Assembly: GCF_905220415.1 (NCBI RefSeq)
Contig: NC_059541.1
Coordinates: 7,576,501-7,640,500 of the forward strand
DNA length: 64,000 nucleotides
Reading direction: 5' to 3'
DNA from: Colias croceus
Taxonomy: Eukaryota; Arthropoda; Insecta; Lepidoptera; Pieridae
This document shows positions 12,301 through 25,100 of this stretch, piece after piece. The first letter of the stretch is position 1. Each line of letters starts with the position of its first letter. The notes under the pieces were generated by a model, which saw nothing but the letters and a program-made list of their open reading frames with translations, did not search any database and was not told the origin of the DNA. Position numbers and translations under genes: made by a program.

Positions 12301-12476
12301 CTAGTGGTCCGCCCCGGCTTCGCCCGTGGTACCTACATGTTTAAACTTTAAACTATCCTATCTCTCAAGTTGGATCGAACTGCACATGGTGTGCGAATTT
12401 TATTATAATCGGTTAAGTGGTTTAGGAGTCCATTGAGGACAAACATTGTGACACGAGATTTATATATATTAAGAAG
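12301..12476 (+). repeat. Second tandem copy of the same ctagt...cggcttcgcccg repeat
   Basis: Starts ctagtggtccgccccgg and shares over 100 bp, including ctcaagttggatcgaac and the ttatatatattaaga end, with the preceding copy. It lacks the early cgttttcagagaaaacc part. Confidence 0.75.
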
Positions 12477-12770
12477 ATATTCTGTGGTTATATGTATTAG
12501 TAGTATGTAGATAGTGTGTTTGTTTGTATGAATACGCGAAATTTAGGAAGTACTGGTACGAATTGAAAAATTATTTCTGTGTAGGATTTATCGAGGAAGT
12601 TTATAGGCTATACAAATAGGAGTGATACGCTATGACAAATAGAAGCAAAGCAGCAATAAAACAATTTGGGTCAAGCCACAAAAGACAGCTAGTTATTGAT
12701 AAACCTAATTATTATATTGAGAAATTTACCTAAAAAGTGTTTAAGACTGAAATACTAGATATTTATTAAA

Positions 12771-13020
12771 TACTAGCGAACCCGGCGAACTCCGTTTCGC
12801 CACCTTATTTTTAAATACCAAACGAAATATTAAATAAGGCGCTGTATGTGAAAAATGATTTTCCCGGATTTCCCGCTTTTTTTGGAAATGTTTCCTGAAT
12901 TTCCTTGCCAGAGCCAGAGACCTTTCCAAATAATGCAAATCCGTGGAAATCGGTTCGTGCGTTCTGGAGTTAAAGCGTCAGGAAGGAAAACCCGACTTAT
13001 TTTTATATAGTAAAGATAAC
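12771..13020 (+). repeat. Diverged ctagc-type repeat fragment
   Basis: Starts actagcgaacccggcgaac and contains aaatcggttcgtgcgttc and a ttatttttatatagtaaaga end, the layout of the same lepidopteran repeat group. ORFs crossing it are not considered genes. Confidence 0.6.
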
Positions 13021-13539
13021 ATATTACACCATCCGCACAGAACTTTTTTACACAATTTTTTAACTAGTTTAAATAATGAAAATTGCATAAAACATATCAT
13101 GTGTGTTAAAAATTGTATTTTTTCTTGATATGTGTATATTATATTATATTACAAATGCAATATGTGAGAGATAGAGAAATTTGAGAAAAAGATTTAAAAA
13201 ATCTGTTGTTTTAATTGTAGTACTGCAGTACCCAAGCTATTTTATTTTTAAACACTTGTCTAGTCTAAGAAATGACTGGATCAATCCAGACTGGATGTGA
13301 TACTTTTATGGTACAATTATTGTCAGCTAGGTAATTATATTTTATGAGGAGTAACTTAGGCTATATATTTTACGAGCTTTATTATTTTAAATGTTAAAAC
13401 TGTTAATTTTTTTAATATTTACAGTATGTATTGATCTACTATAATAAATAATAATATACCTACTATAATAATATATGTCACTTTTTACTTTAAGGGCCAT
13501 TTCCTTATGGTTTTCTCATAATCGAAAACTATAAAAATA

Positions 13540-13728
13540 CTAGCGGTCCGCCCCGGCTTCGCCCGTGGTACATGTTTACGTTTTCTAAGTGGTACATGTT
13601 TACATAAGATGCATCCTCGTACTTCAAGAAATATAATAAAAAAAGAATTATCGAAATCGGTTCAGCCGTTCTCGAGTTATGCGCTTACCAACACATTTTG
13701 CGATTCATTTTTATATATAAGAAGATAA
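13540..13728 (+). repeat. ctagcggtccgcccc repeat fragment
   Basis: Contains cggcttcgcccgtggtac and cgaaatcggttcagccgttc and ends tttttatatataagaag. A close relative is at 37697-37868 within otopetrin B. Confidence 0.75.
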
Positions 13729-13764
13729 TCAGAAAAACAATAACTGTTTATATAGATACTTATG

Positions 13765-13915
13765 TATTGAGATCGCGGAGTCCCCAATACCATGCTTTGG
13801 GTTTGGCCGTCAAGGAGGTTTTAGTGGGTAAGAATCCCACATGCTCTCTTTTTCCCCCAAAAGAGAGAGAGAGATCTTTTGAAGATTTCCTCCCCGTTAC
13901 CAAAAAAAAGTTACT
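13765..13915 (+). repeat. Probable interspersed repeat piece
   Basis: A GC-richer patch containing tttggccgtcaaggaggt and taagaatcccacatgctc, followed by agag-rich low complexity. It resembles repeat sequence common in Lepidoptera, but no second copy in this window confirms it. Confidence 0.35.
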
Positions 13916-16900
13916 TATGTATTACGTAGTAATACTCATTTATTTCATAAAATTTATGAAATTCCTAAAGTAAGTATATTATATACCTAGTCTGAGAGTT
14001 TGTAATTTCCAAATCAAAACAAAGTGGATGGTCAGTTGAGTCTCTCATCTACATGTTTGTAAGGTCGGGGGTTTTTGTTATGTGAGCATATAATATCAAT
14101 AGTAATCTTTCAGAATTCCTTCATAATAATTACATATTATATTTTTATTTATTAAGACCGAACATTAACGTATATTGTGGATTTCAAGCTAGCATTCTGT
14201 AGAACCACATTTAATTAATTACTACGCTTAACAAACATAAGTTTGCAATAGGTAAACTTATTCCCAAACGAAAACAGCAGTTATGCGTCCAATAACATAC
14301 TAAGAGGGAATCCAATTATCTTTAGAGAATTAAAACTCGCACGGGGTATCTGAATGTACCCTTTACGAGGTTATTTTGAATATGCAAGTGCTTTTTTAAT
14401 TTGACAGGTGAGTGAGCACGCCTTACAGTCGCCTATTGTGTTGTAAAAGTATCGAAATTGAACGAGCGCAGTCCATTTGGTGGCTATATGAGAGTCGACA
14501 ATACCCGCGCCGTCCATGTGTTTCTCGCTCTCTGAATATCAAAATCATTTTACCTCAATTTCATTACATTTCGACCGCTGCCATTCGGTGCGTTGATTTT
14601 TATCGAATCGCCGGTCGATAGGAACGGTGATAAGTCAATTACGCGAGTTATCTGTCGTTTTGCGAACGCTCGTTGGTTAAAATGCGGAATGTTTGCATTT
14701 TAATACAAGTACAACGTAAATTACTGTATATAAAATTGTGATTACCCGATGTAGTATATGGAATTAGATCGCATTATACTGTCTTAGTAGAGATTAGATT
14801 GATTGGAGGTCGGTTTATGATTAGATGATGAGTCTGAGTTAGAGGCTATCGGTTGAGTTGCATTGACAAATGGCTGAACGTTGGTTGAGGTTGGTAGTCA
14901 AGCAATAATAGCTCCATATCAATGCAGATCACGATGAATGGCGATCATTAGCCACTCTCCGACTGAACATCATTTACATCCGCAGGATTGTAACACAATC
15001 GCTATGTACAACACAAGAACATTTTACTTGCTGTGATATAAACATTTTTTGCAAATTAAATTAATGTGACTTAAATAAGTTACGTATCGCAGAAAAAGAT
15101 AAATAGTTTATTAATTCGGAGATAGGTACAAGAAAGTTTAGAATTAATTAATTAATTTCTAAAAAAATCAAAAGGAAACTGAAGTTAAATGTTTATATTC
15201 AATTGGAATTCATTTTCTGGATTAAGTATGTGTTTTGTTTTAAGAACATTACCAAACTCTACTAGATACTCTATCTTTTTATTTTTTACATTTTCTTAAA
15301 TTAGGCTAATGTGTTTTAGTAAATTTTATTCGTCAACTTTGGTTCTATAGAGCCAATGTAGGTTTATTAGAGTAGATTTATCCATCAATATCAATCAAGC
15401 GCTGGATAACTAAATTATTATAAACAGTAATGCACAACGAACTAGAGCTAAGCATATAATTTATATATAGATATATATATTATTTTGTAAAAATAAAAAC
15501 CAAAACAAACTTTATACAAAGGCTAAAAGTAATATTATACACAAAACTTAAAACGTTTTCATACGTTAAATTCAAATCAACGTTACACATTCGATTTCGA
15601 ATAATAATCAGAACGAATAAAATGGATAAAAAAGCAATATCCGTTACACATTGCATTTACAAATTTCATGCCATTTGTATTCAGTTGCTACAACTCGAGT
15701 TATTCGTTAAATCAGAGAGCAATGAATACTTTGCAATGGGCGCAATGAGAGGCTCCGTGGATACGTGTGACTCTCAACGGACGATTTACGTGAATGCAGA
15801 ACGTACCGTCGTCCAATTTCGCGAGCTAAATTGTTCATAACGGAAGTTCATATCCGGACGTCGGGCCGCTCTACGCTTCAGGCGAGATTAGGCGGTAATT
15901 ACCATTTCCCGTGACACAGGACGCAGACAGCGTTCGAGGAGATGTTCCTTCTCAGCGCGGGCACGGAAGCATTCTGCGTACCACGCAGCAACAAAAATAA
16001 TGCAACCTTTACTTCCTTATTCATCTTCGTTACTTCGTCATAATTGCATTTCCTTCTCTATAATAATTTACTTTGTACACTAATGTACAATGTATATGCA
16101 ATATAGTCGGGCTCCGGTAGAGTGCACGATACTGAAAATGTTTACTAGAATTTTCTCAACAAAATTTTGATCGAGAAAAACTGATTATGTAAGAATGAAG
16201 TGATCGCATAGGCTGCGTCGGCGCGGCGGAGCGGCGAGCGCGCCTCGCTGCCGATGTGATTGAATAAGTGAGCTCGAGCTCCCTAATGAAACATATTGAA
16301 CGTGTATCGAATCACTTAGGCGCCGTGCGCTCCTGCACTCGCTTTTTGGGGCACGTCAACAAGCGTAGGTGAACCTTGCAAATATTATTATGCCAGAGTT
16401 TCGTTTTAAGAGAGACAATAAATTGAATTAATCTCGGTAACTTTGAACGTCAACGTAGTATAAAAATAATTCAATATCATTTTACAGAACAAAATTTCGC
16501 GCGAATTCAGCGTAGCGTCCTTTGTGTTGCTTAGAAAATATTTACGCAAAGCTGTGCTTTGCATACTATAAAAAGGGGAAACGTAATTAATTCATTAATG
16601 TCATCATAATTATATTTGTGGCATTTTGGGGTACATTATTCTCAATCTTTGAATCTCAAAAGTAATTTATCTCTGAAACATTAAATAAACAAACATTTTC
16701 TTCATTCAATTTTATTTTAAAATGTAAAGATTTATGTGGGTACAAATTTTTAGATAAACGCTCTCGTTTAAAGAAAGTCAAACTGGTTAGGAAAACAATG
16801 TTCCTTTAGCGTCTACAGGAAAATGTTGTTACAAAAACTAACCGTTGTGTTTCGGAGCTCGGCGTTGTCAACTGCGAATGAACCTTTAATTTTTTTTTTA

Positions 16901-18974
16901 AATCAATCCCTTTTGAGCGTAAACAAACCCTGTATAAAGCAAAGTCACGCCCTCCCGATGTGACACTGTCAGAAAACAGAAACACTATGCTATTATCATA
17001 CAGATTGGATACAATGGAAGACCTGTTACTAACCTTTTTTTATATCCGGTCAACACCATATTTATGCATCACATACTATCTAGATATTATTTTTAATTTA
17101 TTAATGTTTAATAACTCTGCAGTAGCATTGATCAATTATTGATCTCCTATGTAAGTCAAAAATTAAAATTTGCTATAATTATTTTGGTACACCACCTCAT
17201 TTGATTTATGAATAAAAGCTTTATTGTTGTAATTAAATCATTATCCTCTATACCAAATCGTATAAACGCTAATAATTTAATTTTTGTTTTAATTATTTTA
17301 TTACCATCCGAATAGCATTCATGACATTAAAAATAGGGATACCTACTGGTCCCGTAGCACTACAGTACAATGATGAGCGCCAAAACGTCTCAATTTTAAG
17401 TCGTGCAATATAAATTGCTCATATAATTAGCAAGTCTGTGGTCGCTGCGATATGAACGCACAAAAACCAGTAGAAAATGTAGTAATGGATCGAGTACACC
17501 CAGGAAATTATACCTAAGCAACTAGTCGTGTATTCTGCCAAATATTGTGTAAATATTATTAAGAATATTTGAAGAAAAAGTTGGTGTAAATTCAAAGTAA
17601 GTGCAATATTTCTTAAATTTAAATTCATTACTAAACAATGATATAAACTTAAGTATTAATTCAAGTAGAACAATAATATTTATCCATTAGGTATACTGTA
17701 TTAATGATTTCAAAAAATAATTTTATTAACAATTGTAACTATTTAATAAATAGAGCTAAATAAACAAATTACTCACTGGTATAATATTAAATATGAATCT
17801 TTCTTATAAAAGCCATGAATATATGAAATGTTGATTATTTTGCCCTCGTGTTTTACATGTACATAGGTACATAATATATCTAATCTTTCGTCTTAGACAT
17901 AATGTATAATATTTATATTAGGTTTATTGTGAGTACAATTTAACGTGTTAATATAAGTCTTATGACGATGATGGAATAGATAAAATACGTGTGTAATAAT
18001 TCAATTACTAGGAAATATATTGACTTTCTATACAAGTTGATAGAAAATTCTTTTGCCAATAAAACTTACAACAATTAAAAAAATACTTACATAAATAATT
18101 CATTCTGAATTCATAATTACATGTTGCTTATAATTTCTTTAAGTACCATCCAGAGTATCTGTGTATCCAGTGTATGATGTATCTGTGTACCATCCAGTGT
18201 ATTTGTGTATCCTACATGAAAAGTTTGTGTTCAAATATGATCAATATTGATTTCAAAGAACTATATTTCCTTTGCAAGAAAAAGCACACATGAAAAATCT
18301 CTGAAAGCTCTATGGATACATGGGCAAATGTAAGATTAATTATAAAATGTTTATTTTTCACTTTAAATTTATGGTTTTGATTTTTATTCCTTTAAAATCA
18401 TTGTGCTCTACATGCCTTAAGGAATTTAGGATCTTGAAAACTTAAACAAGAAATATAATTTATTGTATTGTTACAGGATTTAATTATGTTACGCTAAACC
18501 AAATTCTAGTTTAAGCGCTACGATTTTACAAAGTTTGAGTACAATATACTTTTCGTATCTTAGTATTAAAAGCTCTTTTAGTTTATTTATAAATTAGGTT
18601 AACTTCTAATTATATACAATATAATTGTTACATATACCTGAATATCAACAAATATTCATCTTCGTCATCAGTCATCACTACCTTTTCAAAGGGATTCATG
18701 TAAATTGATACCTGGTGCAAATTGAGGCACATCACGACGTGCTAAAATGCCGCGTAATATTATTTTCATATCAATTCACACGAAATGAATATTTTAATAA
18801 CATACTTTATTGGTCAGAACAAACATATGCCTTGTTTTGAAACAAACATAACAATTTCATACAATTTTTCTTTTGTTTAATACTATGTATCTATTTTTCC
18901 TCATTTCACCATCCGCACAACCGTAATATTATGTAAATTATAGCAATACTACATACCTAGATAGACAAGTAGAT
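13916..18974. other. Long gene-free stretch with two GC-richer patches
   Basis: No exon could be supported. Two patches with more balanced composition stand out: about 15700-15990, and about 16200-16280, which has a CpG-rich core (gcgtcggcgcggcggagcgg). Either could be a distal promoter, enhancer or non-coding first exon of a downstream gene. Small imperfect repeats of gtgtatccagtgtat type occur near 18150-18220. Confidence 0.4.
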
Positions 18975-19250
18975 ACAAGTGATAACTGCGTTAAAAACAA
19001 CCGACTTCAAACTTGCACTTGCAAAATTTACAAATACCTACAGACAAAAATGCTCATAAAATAAAAGCTACTGAGCCTATCCGAATAAAATTTTTATGGG
19101 ACCAATTCGAAACCATCCCGCATCGAACAAAAAAAGAAACACGTAAATCGGTTCAGAAACCTCGGAGTAATCGGTGTACATACATAAAAAAAAAAAAAAT
19201 ATACCGGCCGAATTGATAACCTCCTCCTTTTTTTTGAAGTCGGTTAAAAA
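18975..19250 (+). repeat. Interspersed MITE-like repeat, copy 2 of 3
   Basis: Same family as 11661-11923 and 33593-33877. This copy keeps both terminal inverted repeat ends (aaccgacttcaaa and the complement gaagtcggtt). Confidence 0.8.
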
Positions 19251-19697
19251 TAGTTTTGATTGAAAAACTATATAGCTCTATAAGTTCTGCTATTAATAAG
19301 CAAATTTAAGAGAATAATGTATAAATTGCATCGCTCACCTGAGCTGAAGCACAGAATAATAACTAGTAGCTAGCTGAAGTAAAAAGATGCTTGGAGTACG
19401 CGTGCATACGAACATTCATATTATTTCTTGCTTCTGAGATTAGAAGAGATATATTAGTCAGTGCAAAAATTCTAAGCTTTGTAATATTTAAATGTTATGT
19501 TGTTTTTTATAGGTGAAAAGCTGGCAATAAGCGTCAAAAGTTTTGAGGTGCGTTTTTAAGACATATACACTACTTTAAACTCATAAAATACAGATTACAA
19601 TAGATAAGTGCTATCTACTAGTCAGGACTAGCTAGATATGTACATAGAATATTTTTATCCTCTTACGAAATGCACTATAGTAGGAGGAAAGAGGATA

Positions 19698-19887
19698 TCT
19701 ATACTAATATTATAAAGCTGAAGAGTTTGTTTGTTTGAACGCGCTAATCTCGGGAACTACTGGTCCAATTTGAAAATTTTTTTCGGTGTTAGATAGCCCA
19801 TTTATCGAGGAAGGCTATATAGGCATCATCACGCTAAGACCAACAGGAGCGGAGCAATGCGGGTGAAACCGCGGGGAACAGCTAGTA
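19698..19887 (+). repeat. Lepidopteran tctatactaatattataaag repeat
   Basis: Starts tctatactaatattataa and contains ctcgggaactactggtcc. It ends gaaccgcgggg...cagctagta-like sequence. Related copies lie at 50277-50466 (same strand), 24563-24751 and 38184-38318 (inverted). Confidence 0.75.
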
Positions 19888-22131
19888 TAATATTTTCTGT
19901 GTATGTATTTTTGAATATCGAATCTTATCTATGAAACGCGGACAATACAGACCGATTGCACCGTCCAACGATCGCTATTTATACATATTGCTTACACAAT
20001 AGAAACCATATCTACAAACGATCATATTTGCAATTAAAGCAAAATTTATTGACTTCTACTTATATTATCTACTATTTATAAGTAATTAGATGAAATTCTC
20101 AATTGCGAAACCTAATAGTTTTGATATCCGTTAATATATTATTCGTTCTTAGTATATTGGTTATAACGTATAAAAGTTTAAGACAAAACAGTTAAAAGTT
20201 ATAATAAAACCTCAATGTGTAGCTTCCTAAGTTCCTAACTCCCTTATCAAGTTCGTGAATGGCAACACATCCAAGCCGGCTCTTTTCCTAATATTTGTCA
20301 GCGGCTTTTTGTTTACGTGAATCACTGTGAGTTTAGAGTGCAGCGACATAGCATCAGGTGCGATATTCAGGCAAATATTTTATGAAAATACCAAGAATGT
20401 TACGGATAGGGTTGCGCTGTTATATCGATATATTGCGAATATTTCTAATGGAATTATATGTTTTGGTTAAATACCAATTCAATGTTGATTTTTATTGTTA
20501 TAGCACAATTCAATGAAAACTTTCATTTCATAACATCTTAATAATTCAATTTTACAACTTATTAAAATTATAAGCTTTAGTATCTTACCGTGGTATTAGA
20601 TCTAACATTTTGTTTTAATAAGGAAAACAACGTGACATAGAAACTTACTTTAGCTCTAACCTATAACATTTTAAAAGTAATTATCTCTTTATTTATTTTA
20701 AATGAGTTTTCAAATGAAAAATAATTAAAAATGTAGATTAAATATCGAGAACAATGTTAGTAGACATGACTAAGGAGGGGTGTCGCGTCGCGGCCGCATC
20801 CTACAGCCAAACGGTAAACACTTTGCTGTAATCTCGAGATGAGAAAACTTTCAGTTCTCTTAATTCAGAAACTTATTCAACAACCTAACAACCTTAGAGC
20901 GGACCGCCCGGCGGACACAAGACAAACAAACTTACTCTTTAATCTTTGTCTCTATTAGAATAAACATTTAATAATTATAACATTGCAATCGTCTTTAAAG
21001 CGGAGATAGAACTAGAACCACAACTTAAAATTAAACAAAAATGTTGCTACAGACAATTTCTGTTACTTTTTAGAACACGTAAGCCTTTTTACTTGTAACA
21101 CAAGCGTACTACTGCGTCTACTTAATACCTAATTTGTTATTATGAAATAAAAAAGAGCTAAATATCGATCGTATTAAAAAAGTACAAAAACTCCTTACTC
21201 AAACTAGCAAGGAGTTTTTGTAGTTTTTGATAAACAATTGAGTTGTGCGTTTAGCCAGGATTATCTCGTAATATAAATGAAGTTTTCTTGCATCTTTATC
21301 TTCCCGAAGGTCTTTGCAAAGTGACTTTAGGATGGATACTGCAAATATTATAACCTAAGCAAAAAAGTTGATATAACCTAAGCAAACAATCTATTTTGGA
21401 GAGCATTCTTAATGTTGAAATTTTTATGATCTAAAGTCGACGTGCGTCATTATAATTACAGCAACGATTCGTACCAAGATCAGATTCCGATCAGAAACTA
21501 CCTTAGTAATTTTCACCAATTTGTATTCGCCCTTGAAACAGATAGACAAAATGTTTTTTAATTTTATATAGTGAGGGAATCTTAAGGTGAATATCTTGAA
21601 GATATATAGTTTCAAGGATCAGTGATTATCTCCATAATACCGGCTGACATAACCGCTCTACACTGTAAACAAAATCTTTGTGTTGCGATTAGTATACTTT
21701 TGCTTTTATCGGAGACGCCTGACTTCAGCCAAGAGCTGAACGTATAAGTTGAAGCGTTGAAAAATGTAAAAATAAAGCAAAAACATTCGCTAGAAGCAAT
21801 TTGGATGTGCCGTGTCAATTCAATTACCAACGGTGAGCGCTTCAGTATCTCGTTGGAGATTAGGGCAATGAAAAAATATTGCAGGAAAAAATCTAACAAA
21901 CATTTAATAGACAGGTAGGTGGCTATTTCCATAGGCGGTGTTATTGTAAGGTTTTACGTTTGTATTTTGTTTTACAATACCTTTAGTTTCCTTACAAATA
22001 ACGTCAAAACATTACAAGCTAATGAGCGTTCTATTGTTAAAAATTGAGATGTGTGAGTATGATTTTGCGCTTATTGATTATTCGTGCTTGTTGTTTAGTG
22101 TGAAGAATACTTATATTAGTTTGTTCCACAG
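19888..22131. other. Region upstream of otopetrin A, probable 5' intron or promoter
   Basis: No coding exon was seen. A CpG-rich patch lies at about 20780-20920 (ggtgtcgcgtcgcggccgc). A splice acceptor directly abuts the otopetrin A start codon, so at least part of this region is likely intron. A perfect 14-bp hairpin is at 21183-21222. Confidence 0.4.
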
Positions 22132-25100
22132 ATGAGTCCCGGCAAACGGAATTCACTAGGCGATCCGAGCGAACCTCGTCCTACCATCACCATTACTGAC
22201 ATGGACACAGTTCACGAGGAAAATGACAATGACAACGACAGGTAAATCCCGTAAATCATAACGTAACATTTCTTTTGAGAATATGCTGTGATATGAACAA
22301 GTTTAATACTCAATAATGATATTGGTTCCATTTAAACTTAAGATTTAAACACTCTTTTGAAGTGTCAACCCGAGTGAAATATGAAGTCTATAATAATTAA
22401 CTATGATTAAATTATATATAACATCACTTAACAAAATTGGTAGTAACAAATTACGTAGACAGTATTATTATGCTAAAGATTATGAGTTTATCAAGAAAAA
22501 TTATCATCAAATAAAAAATCTTACTGCATAAAATATGTAAATGCGTAAATTGAAATGAAAAATTTCAGAAAATGTAAACCATAAAAAGATTCAATGTTTA
22601 AACTTAATTAAAGTTCCTGTTATAATGTATTTTCTTTTGAACCTCGCGGCTGCGGCTTATCGCGTATCTTATGAGATCAGTTGCACGCATATCTGCCGGT
22701 AGATTAAAGCATTTGTGCAAATTTACTGCAAGTTACCCCTTTAATAACATATAAACTACAATAAATAATGTAGTTTAAACCGAGACTCATATTAAAACAC
22801 GTACAAACCTAATTGAATCAGTAAAAAAGTTCGAACATTTATTATTTTGAAAGGAAATAAATTTTTCGTAAAAGCTACTCAACTTTGTTCGTGTATTATT
22901 TAACCATATATATTCAATGGATATAGTGAGTAGCCAACGTAGCTTTGAGGGATTTTTCCAGGAACGATTTCAGAGATTTTGTGCTCAATACTTTTATGTA
23001 TAGTGTAACACAAAACTGAAGCTATACCTTACTTACATTTTGTTGGAAATAGTATAAAAAGCATTAAATATATTTAATAATATTGTAGATTAGCAATAGA
23101 TCTGAATTCTAACTATTCAAGAGACGGTTTTCCATGTCTGGAGTTATTTAGATATTTTAACATAGTAACAGTATATTTTGTGAAAATATATCGTATATTT
23201 TGTGAAATTCGTATATTTTGTGAAAATCAAACCAAACAAAATCGCATCGAAACACGTTATGCAGAATGAAAAGTGTGAATGTGTACAGAGAGATTTCGAT
23301 GCATAACGGCAGCAGCAAAGCTTCGGAAATATTTATGACATTTGATAGACTGCTTTGTGCCGGTTAATACAATCTCCCTGGTTCGTTTCACGGTCTGAGC
23401 TGTTATGTGTTAAGGGAACAATTTAAAAATAACATTAACTGCAGTTTTCACTATTATTTAAAGTTATATATAGCTTGGGTTACGGTTTATTATATGATTA
23501 TACGACGGCTCTAGTTATATGCGACATTTATTTCACACCAATCATTGATTTTTTGCAAGCAAAAAATCTTATCCATTGTTCCGCCGGTTTGGTAACAATT
23601 TTTCCTTACTTGTCTAATTGTATAAATAGAAATAGAAAGTTTTATAGTAGCTTCCTTGAGGAGCTTTTTTACCATGTGATATAGAAATGCAAGTGCTTAT
23701 AATTTTCAACTGTATTTATTTCTTCATATCCAAATTTATCATGAATTCAACTTTATGTTTCATTGTTAGTTATTACATGAAAACTACGATTTACACAACA
23801 CTTTGTACAGCATGTTCACTTTTATTCTACAGTGATGAGTCTTCATATTCTGATGTTACAAGACTGCGGGAACGAACTCGGGCCATGCTGGGCCATGCTG
23901 CAGAGCCTCTCATACAAAACTCCCACTCGCAACCAAACAGCCGACGTATGTCATGCGATATTGATTCTAAAGTAGCAGCAAATCTCAACACAAGGTAAAG
24001 TTTATAAAACATTAAAGATTTTCTCATTAGAATTAGGCTCTAGAATAAGGAATAATAATAATACACTAAAAGATTGTAAAGGAGAATTGAAATGTATGTA
24101 GCTTTACGCCTGTTTAGTTAATGACCGGCTCCGACACGGCCGACACTTCATTGAAAATATATGAAGGCTTTAAAACTTAGATAAGACTAAGACTAAGACT
24201 AAGTTTAAGACTATCCATTTTTTTTTCCTTTTTTTCATATGCGCAATTAAGTCGACAAATAAGACCTGTAAAACTAACTTTTATGACCGTGAATACAAGA
24301 CTATACACAGAACGTAGTCGACAACTAAGTTTATTAACCTGCAAAACTAACTTTGACATAGCTACTCTTTTGTTTTCTATACAGGCGTCCGTCAGCAATA
24401 ATAGCAGCATTCCGCAGACCGTCCCAGGCTCTAGCGCTATGTGCTGCGACCCAACGGCGTTTCCTCTCAGAGCTGTCACCGAACTCTCGCACCTCCATGG
24501 CCTCTACTCACGATGCACCGCCATCTACTGCGGAGATTTTGGGACAGTAAGTATAAAAAGTACTAGCTGTGCTCCACAGTTTTACGCAGTGCTCCGCTCC
24601 TGTTGGTCTTAGCGAGATGATAGCCTATAGACTTCCTAGATAAATGGGCTATCTAACACCGAAAGAATTTTTCAAATCGGACCAGTAGTTCCCGAGATTA
24701 GCACGTTCAAACAAACAAACAAACTTTTCAGCGTTATAATATTAGTATATACAGATGTAGATTAGTATACATAATAAAATGAATAATAAACATATAAATC
24801 GTAGGTCATAGGCTCATCTCAAATTCTGCTTAAATAGCTGTTTAAAATTGTTGAGTGGAATTGCAACGTCGAACTCTTCTTTTAATGTATCACGTATGTT
24901 ATGTTAGATTTCACTGAAACCATTTCAAAATAATCTTAATTATCAGGTTTTCATATAAAAAAACTCAGAACTCCCAGTACAAGCTGTGAGTGACAATTTT
25001 CACTCAATTTATAATGTTCTTTATATCTGTGTTTATATCTTAATACGATATTTAAAACAGTTTAAAGCATACGTTACAAACAACAACAAATAATATACTT

